Source: Candidatus Heimdallarchaeota archaeon (GTDB lineage Archaea; Asgardarchaeota; Heimdallarchaeia; Heimdallarchaeales; Kariarchaeaceae). From it: 9,136 nt of DNA. Below, piece by piece: positions 1-5,844 of this stretch; position 1 is the stretch's first letter; every line of letters begins with the position of its first letter. Below the pieces are notes generated by a model. The model made no database searches, had not been told where the DNA came from, and was given only the letters and a program-made list of their open reading frames with translations. The DNA lies in contig JAAFKL010000122.1 of assembly GCA_021399405.1 (NCBI GenBank), positions 1-9,136 of the forward strand, read 5' to 3'. A program made the position numbers and the translations under genes.

Positions 1-238
1 TCTCCCCAAGGAAGAAATGACAGGTGGATGCTTACCTAGTCCTCTTACACCTTTAGCTACTAAAGGTAGTAAGTGTAATGTACAATCTTTCAATTGTCTC
101 AATAATGAATATTCGATATCGTATTTAAACAACTGAAAATGAATTTGCAAAATTATATAAAATTTCAACCATGTAGTAGTTAATTGGAGAGAGATTTCTC
201 AAACTATTAAAGTTAAAATCAATATGTAGGCATAGGAC
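1..238. other. Left-edge region, ambiguous partial frames
   Basis: No gene can be called here with confidence. A frame on the + strand is open from base 2 to a TGA at 134-136 and could be the 3' end of a gene cut by the window edge. A frame on the - strand is open from base 198 down to base 1, just inside a TGA at 199-201. It has no ATG but several TTG codons (for example 166-168 and 148-150), so it could be the 5' end of a divergent gene. Neither translation resembles a family I recognise. First-codon-position purine content is near 50 percent in both, so there is no coding bias to decide between them. From about 137 to 238 the sequence is AT-rich and looks like the upstream region of the dehydrogenase gene. 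Confidence 0.3.
206..219 (+). promoter_or_regulatory. Possible TATA-like element of dehydrogenase gene
   Basis: The A/T-only stretch ATTAAAGTTAAAAT is centred about 26 nt before the ATG at 239. This fits an archaeal TATA box for a leaderless transcript. The whole region is AT-rich, so this is weak evidence on its own. No Shine-Dalgarno sequence precedes the start. Confidence 0.25.
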
Positions 239-1360
239 ATGTCAAAAAAAAGTTACAAAATTGCAGTAATTCCCGGAGACGGCATTGGACGTGAAGTAGT
301 TCCGGCCACATTAAACGTTTTAGAGCAGATTAGCTCAAATTATTCAATAGATTTTGAATTTATAAATATCGATGGTGGTGGACAATACTATTTAGAAACT
401 GGTAAGGAATGGGATGACGGCAGTTTTGAGATATGTCGGGATGAAGTTGATGCAATTTTGTTAGGAGCAGTTGGTTGGCCTGGTGCTGATTTACCCGATG
501 GTAATATTGCTGGAGCAGGAATTGTATTTGGGTTAAGATTTGGATTGGATCTTTATGCTAACGTTCGACCTACCAAACTGTACCCTGGTGTTATGCATAA
601 GATTCATGGTGAAATCAAGCAGGTATGGCAACCAGGTAAAGTTGATCTAGTCACTGTGCGTGAAAATACTGAAGGGCTTTACGCACCAATAAGAGGTAGT
701 CTAAGGCGAGGTGGATTGGAAGAAGTAGCAATTGATACCAAAATTACTACTTACAAAGGTTCAAAACGCATCATGGAATATGCCTTTAAATTAGCAAATA
801 AAAGGAAAGGGGCACCTAAAGATGGAAAAAAGAGATTGACATGTGTTGACAAAGCAAATGTATTACAAGGATCAAGACTCTTTAGATCGGTATATAATGA
901 AGTATCAGTAGACTATCCTGATGTGGAAAAGGATTATGCGTATATAGATGCTTACTTACAATGGTTAGTTAGAGATCCAGATTATTTTGATGTAGTCGTA
1001 GCAGGAAACATGTTTGGAGATATTTCTTCGGATTTAGCTGCAGTTATGGGAGGTTCATTAGGGATGGCTCCATCAGGCAATATTGGGGATAAACATGCCT
1101 TGTTTGAACCTATTCATGGGTCTGCACCGAAACATTTTGGGAAAAACAAAGCAAATCCTATTGCAACAGTTGCTTCAGCAGCAATGATGTTAGAGTATCT
1201 TGGTGAAAAACACAACGATCAAAAATTAATTGAAGGAAAAAATTCTGTAGAGAAATCAATTCAACAAATCATTTTAGACAACAAAGTGCTCACCTATGAT
1301 TTAGGTGGTATAGCAAGTTGTTCTGATGTTGGAAATGAACTAGTTCGTATTTTGTCATAG
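239..1360 (+). CDS. Isopropylmalate/isocitrate dehydrogenase family protein
   Basis: A 373-residue beta-decarboxylating dehydrogenase, the usual length of the family. These soluble enzymes oxidise and decarboxylate a (2R,3S)-2-hydroxyacid such as 3-isopropylmalate, isocitrate, homoisocitrate or tartrate, using NAD(P) and a divalent metal. The N-terminal IPGDGIG motif is at 11-17. By eye the catalytic set is complete: R100, R110, R141 (in VRENTEGLY, Y148), K205 (in DKANV), D237, D261 and D265 (in NMFGDISSD). The cofactor loop HGSAP is at 293-297. Two features blur the substrate call. The segment before R100 (A93-GIVFG) is hydrophobic, as in isopropylmalate dehydrogenase, and lacks the Ser/Asn pair of bacterial isocitrate dehydrogenase. 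The residue after HGSAP is K298, where NAD-dependent members have Asp. No leuA, leuC or leuD lies nearby to support leucine synthesis. The start is the first ATG, 10 codons before the nucleotide-binding motif. Confidence 0.9.
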   Translation: MSKKSYKIAVIPGDGIGREVVPATLNVLEQISSNYSIDFEFINIDGGGQYYLETGKEWDDGSFEICRDEVDAILLGAVGWPGADLPDGNIAGAGIVFGLRFGLDLYANVRPTKLYPGVMHKIHGEIKQVWQPGKVDLVTVRENTEGLYAPIRGSLRRGGLEEVAIDTKITTYKGSKRIMEYAFKLANKRKGAPKDGKKRLTCVDKANVLQGSRLFRSVYNEVSVDYPDVEKDYAYIDAYLQWLVRDPDYFDVVVAGNMFGDISSDLAAVMGGSLGMAPSGNIGDKHALFEPIHGSAPKHFGKNKANPIATVASAAMMLEYLGEKHNDQKLIEGKNSVEKSIQQIILDNKVLTYDLGGIASCSDVGNELVRILS

Positions 1361-1441
1361 TTTCTTTGGAGCTAAATTATATATAAATGCAAGAAAAGAT
1401 AAAGAAAAACGTTCTTGAAATGGTTTTGGTGATAAATAATT

Positions 1442-1451
1442 ACATATATTT
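1442..1451 (+). promoter_or_regulatory. TATA-like box of small Cys/His protein
   Basis: ACATATATTT is centred about 24 nt before the ATG at 1470, so a leaderless transcript is plausible. A second, more perfect A/T run (TTATATATAA, within 1376-1388) lies further upstream and would give a leader of about 60 nt. The sequence cannot decide between them. Confidence 0.35.
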
Positions 1452-1469
1452 CATTGAAAACAAATCACT

Positions 1470-1685
1470 ATGACTTCCGAAAAAATAAAAGGAGTATTGG
1501 AAACAGGTGTGTGTCCAACATGCAAATCTGAAGTCGTTGCTGGTGAGGGAATGAAAGAATATTATTGTACTGAAAACAAATCCCATTTCCATTTGGAAGT
1601 TAAATTCCATGGAGGTTTAAGCATATCTGCTAAGCTCAACGGTGTAGATATTTCTTCTGAAGATTTGCAGGGCGTAGAATGGTAA
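1470..1685 (+). CDS. Small Cys/His (zinc-ribbon-like) protein
   Basis: A 71-residue protein that I do not recognise as a named family. C15-P-T-C18 forms a CxxC knuckle. C33 (in YYC) and then H39 and H41 (in SHFHLEV) give enough ligands for a single zinc site, roughly CxxC-x14-C-x5-H-x-H. It is therefore probably a minimal zinc ribbon rather than a classical four-cysteine one. The C-terminal half is predicted beta-rich (HLEVKFHGGLSISAKL) and ends in an acidic tail finishing EW. There is no signal peptide or membrane segment, so it is likely cytosolic. It stands alone between genes on the same strand, with about 110 nt before it and 136 nt after, and it has its own TATA-like box. The clean start, the ordered Cys/His pattern and the typical codon use argue that it is a real gene. 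The function is unknown; nucleic-acid or protein binding is only a guess. Confidence 0.65.
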   Translation: MTSEKIKGVLETGVCPTCKSEVVAGEGMKEYYCTENKSHFHLEVKFHGGLSISAKLNGVDISSEDLQGVEW

Positions 1686-1790
1686 GTATCACTTAGAGGG
1701 TAACGACTTAATAGATTCTTGATAATATTTCAATTATGATCTTATAATAATGACTATGAAATCGAGCTCGAAATAAAGATTAATTAACAT

Positions 1791-1798
1791 TTTAAATT
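1791..1798 (+). promoter_or_regulatory. TATA box of TauE/SafE carrier gene
   Basis: TTTAAATT is centred 27 nt before the ATG at 1822, the spacing expected if transcription starts at or next to the start codon. No Shine-Dalgarno sequence is present between this box and the ATG. Confidence 0.45.
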
Positions 1799-1821
1799 TT
1801 GATCTCTTGAGCTAATAACCA

Positions 1822-2676
1822 ATGGAACCATTAACATTTATTCTTCTTATAGTACTGGGATTTTTCTATGCCATTTTGGCTTCAATGATTGGAATCGGGG
1901 GTGGATTACTGTATGTCCCCACCTTAGATTTTGGTTTTGGATTAGAAACGATTGATGCTACATTTGTGAGTTCATTTGTTATTGTCTTTACCAGTACTTC
2001 TGGCTTTCTAAGTTACCGATCGCAAAATCGGATCGATATGAAGACTGCAAGGATATATCTTATGTATGCAGTTCCTGGTGTTTTAATCAGTTCTTCTTTC
2101 GCTGATGATGTACCGCGAGAAATTCTCAGACAGCTTTTTGGAATACTAGTAGTAGTTGCGGGTATACGTGGAATTCTGAAAGCTCGGAAAATGGATTCCA
2201 AGAACAATAATAACTTAATTACCGAAGAGGGTCCTGGAATTGAATCTCGTCAATTGGTTGACTCCGATGGTAATACCCATGAATATCTTGTAGATGTCGG
2301 AAAAGGTAAGTATTTAGCATTCTTAGGCGGATTTGTTGCAGGTTTACTTGGAATTGGTGGAGGATTGGTTTATGTCCCATTATTAACTTCAATAAGTGGT
2401 TTACCAATCCATATCGGTGCGGCAACATCTACTTCAATGATTGTTGTTGTTTCAATTATAGCAGTATTTATTAGAACAGGAGCTAGAATCGGTGATGGTA
2501 CATTCGATTTTGAATTATGGCTTAATTATGGTATTCCATTAATCATAGGTAGTGTAATTGGAGCGAGATATGGATCAACCAAGGTTAAGAAGCTTGATTC
2601 GAAATTTGTCCTCATGTTGTTTTGGTCTGTAGCATGTGTTGCAGGTTTGAGAATGTTAATTACTCCGTTTATCTAA
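1822..2676 (+). CDS. TauE/SafE family membrane transporter
   Basis: A 284-residue integral membrane protein of the TauE/SafE (DUF81) family, whose studied members move sulfite, sulfoacetate or related small organic anions across the cytoplasmic membrane. The family hallmark is an internal duplication, and it is plain here. GIGGGLLYVP at 24-33 and GIGGGLVYVP at 177-186 each follow a hydrophobic helix, and both are followed by a Ser/Thr-rich segment (SSFVIVFTSTSG, ATSTSMIVVVS). About seven or eight hydrophobic helices are visible, four per half. A polar linker at about residues 122-160, rich in Asn, Glu and Asp, joins the halves. Substrate cannot be read from sequence and no sulfur-metabolism gene lies next to it. 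It converges with the UDP-glucose dehydrogenase gene, with 3 nt between stop codons. The start is an ATG directly before the first helix, with a TATA-like box at the leaderless distance. Confidence 0.9.
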   Translation: MEPLTFILLIVLGFFYAILASMIGIGGGLLYVPTLDFGFGLETIDATFVSSFVIVFTSTSGFLSYRSQNRIDMKTARIYLMYAVPGVLISSSFADDVPREILRQLFGILVVVAGIRGILKARKMDSKNNNNLITEEGPGIESRQLVDSDGNTHEYLVDVGKGKYLAFLGGFVAGLLGIGGGLVYVPLLTSISGLPIHIGAATSTSMIVVVSIIAVFIRTGARIGDGTFDFELWLNYGIPLIIGSVIGARYGSTKVKKLDSKFVLMLFWSVACVAGLRMLITPFI

Positions 2677-2679
2677 TTA

Positions 2680-4011
2680 TTAAGAAACTATAATTGGATT
2701 ACCTAAAACTTTGATTTCCATCCCATTTTCACTTAGTTCCTGCCAATTTAGAATTCTCCTTCCGTCAACAATAATTTTAGATTTCATATTTGCAAAATCT
2801 GCATGACCCAATGAAACAAATTCTTTCCATTCTGTAACTAATATTGCTGCATCTGAATCTTGTAAGACTTCTGATAAGGAATTACAAAATTCGGTTCCTA
2901 AAGGCATGGCAGCTCTGGCAGTTTCCTTTGCTATAGGGTCATAACCAGCGACTTTAGCACCCTTGCGAATAAGCTCTTCTGCAATTATTACTGAAGGCGC
3001 TTCTCTCATATCATCAGTTTCTGGTTTAAACGCGAGTCCGAGTAATGCAATTTTCTTATTTTTTACATCAATCATTTGCTCTAATAATTCGACCGCTCTA
3101 AGAGGTTGAAGTTTGTTTACTAGAATTGATGTATCAAGGGTCTTTGCATTAATACCTAGGGACTTCGCAGTAGCAGCTAAAGCCTTGACATCCTTTGGAA
3201 AACATGATCCTCCAAAACCAACACCAGGTCGTAAAAATTTAGGAGATATCCTCTGATCTGCACCAATTCCTTCTGCAACAGCGTTTACATCTACACCCAT
3301 TTTTTCAGACATATTTGCTATCTCATTTATAAATGATATTTTTATTGCTAAAAATGAATTTGTAGCATATTTGATCATCTCTGCCGTAGAAGGATTGACT
3401 TTTTGAATTGGACAGGTGAATGATTTGTATATATCAGCAATCATATTGTAAGATCTATCATCAATCGCACCGATGACAATGTGGTCAGGATTCCTAAAAT
3501 CTTTGATTGCAAGACCTTCCTTTAGGAATTCAGGATTCATTCCTAACCCAAAATCGACTCCTGCGGTTTTCCCACTATGTTCCTCAAGCAGTCCTTTAAC
3601 GAAATTAGTTGTGGTTCCAGGAACAACAGTACTCTTAACGACTATTGTTTTGTATTCATTCGAATCCTTTAGCACTTGTGCGACCGATTTAGTTGCACTT
3701 TCAATATATTTCAAATCAATCGATCCATCATCTCTGCTTGGAGTCCCCGTACAAATAAAAATAACATCAGAACTATTCACAACTTCATGGATATCTAAAG
3801 TTGCTCGTATTAGATTTTTCTTCAATAAACTATTAAGAAGTTCTTCTAACCCATTTTCGAAAATCGGGGGAATTCCGTTATTAATCATGTTAACCTTTTC
3901 TTCGATAACATCTCCACAAATTACATTAAAACCGAGTTCGCCAAAACAACATCCGCTAACTAGTCCAACATAACCTGTACCGATAATACCGATTTGTATT
4001 GGTTTATCCAC
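2680..4011 (-). CDS. ugd: UDP-glucose 6-dehydrogenase
   Basis: A 443-residue cytosolic member of the UDP-glucose/GDP-mannose dehydrogenase family. It oxidises UDP-glucose to UDP-glucuronate in two NAD-dependent steps, supplying sugars for N-glycans or surface polysaccharides. The N-terminal Rossmann motif GTGYVG is at 11-16, with D34 ending the second strand as the NAD-ribose acid. The central helix EMIKYATNSF (K214, N218) and the catalytic loop FGGSCFPKD (C270 nucleophile, D274) are intact. The C-terminal UDP-binding domain starts near 318 and carries FKPETDDMREAPS (R336). These motifs fit UDP-glucose dehydrogenases better than UDP-N-acetylmannosamine dehydrogenases, but I cannot exclude the latter. 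The start is GTG at 4009-4011: an in-frame stop lies three codons upstream and no ATG precedes the Rossmann motif. Tandem TAA codons end the gene. No glycosyltransferase is adjacent. Confidence 0.93.
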   Translation of the reverse strand: MDKPIQIGIIGTGYVGLVSGCCFGELGFNVICGDVIEEKVNMINNGIPPIFENGLEELLNSLLKKNLIRATLDIHEVVNSSDVIFICTGTPSRDDGSIDLKYIESATKSVAQVLKDSNEYKTIVVKSTVVPGTTTNFVKGLLEEHSGKTAGVDFGLGMNPEFLKEGLAIKDFRNPDHIVIGAIDDRSYNMIADIYKSFTCPIQKVNPSTAEMIKYATNSFLAIKISFINEIANMSEKMGVDVNAVAEGIGADQRISPKFLRPGVGFGGSCFPKDVKALAATAKSLGINAKTLDTSILVNKLQPLRAVELLEQMIDVKNKKIALLGLAFKPETDDMREAPSVIIAEELIRKGAKVAGYDPIAKETARAAMPLGTEFCNSLSEVLQDSDAAILVTEWKEFVSLGHADFANMKSKIIVDGRRILNWQELSENGMEIKVLGNPIIVS

Positions 4012-4034
4012 GGATGATATTTACCGTTACAGAC

Positions 4035-4042
4035 TATAAATA
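4035..4042 (-). promoter_or_regulatory. TATA box of UDP-glucose dehydrogenase gene
   Basis: TATTTATA read on the - strand is centred 27-28 nt before the GTG at 4011. This is the best archaeal TATA box in the window and points to a leaderless mRNA with a GTG start. No Shine-Dalgarno sequence lies between. Confidence 0.5.
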
Positions 4043-4136
4043 TCTCCAAATAACACAAATCAATCAATAAAATGAAATAAAATTATTGTATAATATCATC
4101 CCTTGCCAAGAGAAATATGATAATTAAATATTTCAC

Positions 4137-4144
4137 ACGTACGT
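4137..4144. repeat. ACGTACGT palindrome in divergent intergenic region
   Basis: A perfect 8-bp palindrome lies in the 173-nt region between the divergent ugd and hydrolase genes, 41-48 nt upstream of the hydrolase GTG. That is just upstream of where its core promoter should be. Its C+G content stands out in AT-rich surroundings. It could be an operator half-site or chance; nothing else here identifies a regulator. Confidence 0.2.
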
Positions 4145-4184
4145 TGTCGAAATTTGTTTTAATGATATTGACGAATACCATAAT

Positions 4185-5027
4185 GTGGTATCCTTTGATC
4201 CATTTACAGATGATCCAATATTTGACCAAGAGTATCCTGCGAGTCAAGCAACCTTTCCGATTGATTCTCATGGATCTAATTTGAATGCCATTTTAGAAAT
4301 TGCACAAGGAAAAGGCCCTCACCCTACAATTATCCTACTACATGGATTCCCAGGTAATGAGAAAAATTTTGATCTTGCTCACATTTTCCGCCGAGCGGGC
4401 TATAATGTATTAATTTTCTACTACCGCGGTTCGTGGGGAAGTGGAGGTAACTATTGTTTTCAAAATTGTATAGATGATGTTGTTTCTGTATTAAATCACA
4501 TTAGAGAGCCTACAACAGCTATCACTCATAGGATTGATACAAAAAATATCATATTAATCGGTCATAGCTGGGGTGGATTTGTCGCTCTATTTGCAGGTGT
4601 AATTGATCCTCGTATTACCAAAATTGCGTCAATATCTGGGTTTAACATTGGGAAATTCGGTAAGTGGTTAGAGAAAAACAAAGATCCAGATACAGAGCTT
4701 TATGAATTGTTTGATAATTTAGGGGGATTACAAGGCACTTCGGGAAAACTTCTATTAAATGAAATACATACAAAGCATGGGTTATGGGATTTAGAAGATT
4801 TGGCTGAAAAAATCACTAAAAAAGATGTTTGTCTAACAGGAGCTGTGAATGATGAAGTCCTGCCGATGAAATTTCACCATACACCATTGGTAAATTCGAT
4901 AACAGAAATTTCAAAGCATAATTTAACTACTAAAACCTTTAGCACCAGCCATTCTTATTCAGATAATAGACTCGCATTAGCGAAATTCTTACTAAAATGG
5001 CTTAATGAGTATAAATTCATGAAATGA
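4185..5027 (+). CDS. Alpha/beta hydrolase, dipeptidyl-peptidase/esterase type
   Basis: A 280-residue serine hydrolase of the alpha/beta fold. The oxyanion-hole motif HGFPG is at 53-57. The nucleophile elbow GHSWGG is at 126-131, making S128 the nucleophile. D223 in VNDEVLP and H256 in TSHSYSDNR complete the triad in the expected order and spacing. There is no signal peptide, so a cytosolic esterase or peptidase-like role is likely. The natural substrate cannot be read, and the lid between 155 and 205 is unremarkable. The start is uncertain. GTG at 4185 is the only common start codon in frame after the stop at 4125-4127, but an out-of-frame ATG overlaps it (ATGTG at 4183-4187) and no good ribosome site is visible. 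A weak TATA-like TTTTAATG sits about 25 nt upstream. The gene precedes fetA by 64 nt on the same strand and could share its transcript. Confidence 0.87.
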   Translation: MVSFDPFTDDPIFDQEYPASQATFPIDSHGSNLNAILEIAQGKGPHPTIILLHGFPGNEKNFDLAHIFRRAGYNVLIFYYRGSWGSGGNYCFQNCIDDVVSVLNHIREPTTAITHRIDTKNIILIGHSWGGFVALFAGVIDPRITKIASISGFNIGKFGKWLEKNKDPDTELYELFDNLGGLQGTSGKLLLNEIHTKHGLWDLEDLAEKITKKDVCLTGAVNDEVLPMKFHHTPLVNSITEISKHNLTTKTFSTSHSYSDNRLALAKFLLKWLNEYKFMK

Positions 5028-5091
5028 TAAATTTTATTCATGGTATTATAATAACCTAGAAATTGAGGATGTAATTTGTAATCATGATTAT

Positions 5092-5844
5092 ATGGAGTAT
5101 TTGAATTTAGAAAATGTTTCAACAAAAATTAATGATAAAGCTATCTTAAAAAATATATCATGTAATTTCCCTAAATCGAAAATTTCAGTAATTATCGGTA
5201 GAAGCGGTGCAGGCAAAAGTACTCTTCTCAAAGCTATAAGTAGATTTTGGGATTATACTGGCTCGATTCTATATAATAATCAAGAATTAAGAGGAATCCC
5301 TGCTGACAAATTAAGAAAAGATCTAGCGTATGTGGGTCAAGTCCCAGTTGCTTTTCGAGGGTCAGTATTAGATAATATGATATTTTCAAGAAAATATCAT
5401 AAAATGGATATTGATAGAAAGATATTAGAGAATTTTATTGCTATGGTTGGATTAGATCCAAGCATTATGAATCAAAAAGCTAAATCGTTATCTGTTGGTC
5501 AAACACAACGACTTCACCTTGCGAGGACCCTTTCTAATAATCCATCTACTCTATTATTAGATGAACCTGCTTCGGCATTGGATGTAATTTCTAAAAATAA
5601 ATTTGAGGAAATGATTGTCAAATTAAAATCTGCAAATCCAGAATTGACGATAATTATAGTGACTCATGATCTCAATCAAGCAAGAAATATTGCAGACTAT
5701 TTGATTTTAATTGAGGAGGGAAAGTTACTTCTGGAAGAAGAAGCCGATTTATTTTTCTCAAAAAGCCTGATAGGAGAAGTTAAGGACAAGGATAGTGATA
5801 TGCTTGAAAAATTAATAAATAAATTAACGGGAGATGTGAACTGA
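5092..5844 (+). CDS. fetA: FetA-type ABC transporter ATP-binding protein
   Basis: A 250-residue ABC ATPase that should power the adjacent permease. All nucleotide-binding motifs are present in order: Walker A GRSGAGKST at 36-44, Q-loop Q83, signature LSVGQ at 133-137 followed by TQRLHLART, Walker B LLLDEP at 154-159, D-loop SALD at 161-164 and switch H192 (THD). The signature has Val for the first Gly of LSGGQ, a variation tolerated in this and other ABC families. The assignment to the FetA/STAR1/YbbL group rests mainly on its partner, a UPF0014 permease. In E. coli FetAB is linked to iron export and oxidative-stress resistance, whereas plant STAR1/STAR2 is linked to aluminium tolerance and UDP-glucose transport. 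The archaeal substrate is therefore open. The start at ATG 5092 lies just before the first strand. A TATA-like TATTATAA at 5044-5051 could give it a short leader. Confidence 0.88.
   Translation: MEYLNLENVSTKINDKAILKNISCNFPKSKISVIIGRSGAGKSTLLKAISRFWDYTGSILYNNQELRGIPADKLRKDLAYVGQVPVAFRGSVLDNMIFSRKYHKMDIDRKILENFIAMVGLDPSIMNQKAKSLSVGQTQRLHLARTLSNNPSTLLLDEPASALDVISKNKFEEMIVKLKSANPELTIIIVTHDLNQARNIADYLILIEEGKLLLEEEADLFFSKSLIGEVKDKDSDMLEKLINKLTGDVN
5829..5839 (+). promoter_or_regulatory. Shine-Dalgarno-like site for fetB
   Basis: GGGAGATGTGA ends 5 nt before the fetB ATG and partly matches the archaeal consensus GGAGGTGAT, through both GGAG and GTGA. It lies inside the end of fetA, where an internal operon gene cannot be leaderless. 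It is the only clear Shine-Dalgarno-like site before a gene in this window. Confidence 0.4.

Noticed and set aside
1402..1416. AAGAA/TTCTT inverted repeat upstream of the small Cys/His protein
   Set aside because: The arms are only 5 nt and A/T-rich, which is expected by chance in this background.
2013..2428. Two short - strand frames inside the carrier gene (2013-2207 and 2219-2428)
   Set aside because: Both lie antisense to the TauE/SafE gene, have no motif and no promoter-like upstream sequence.
3473..3973. 166-codon open frame on the + strand
   Set aside because: It is antisense to ugd, whose motifs are complete; the frame has no recognisable domain and is a by-product of ugd codon use.
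4083..4271. 62-codon open frame on the - strand across the divergent promoter region
   Set aside because: It starts inside the hydrolase gene and runs through AT-rich intergenic DNA; the Ile/Lys/Leu-rich translation looks like random AT-rich sequence.
5482..5505. LSVGQ signature in FetA considered as an inactivating change
   Set aside because: The key Ser, second Gly and Gln are kept and all other ATPase motifs are intact; Val at this position is a mild variation.
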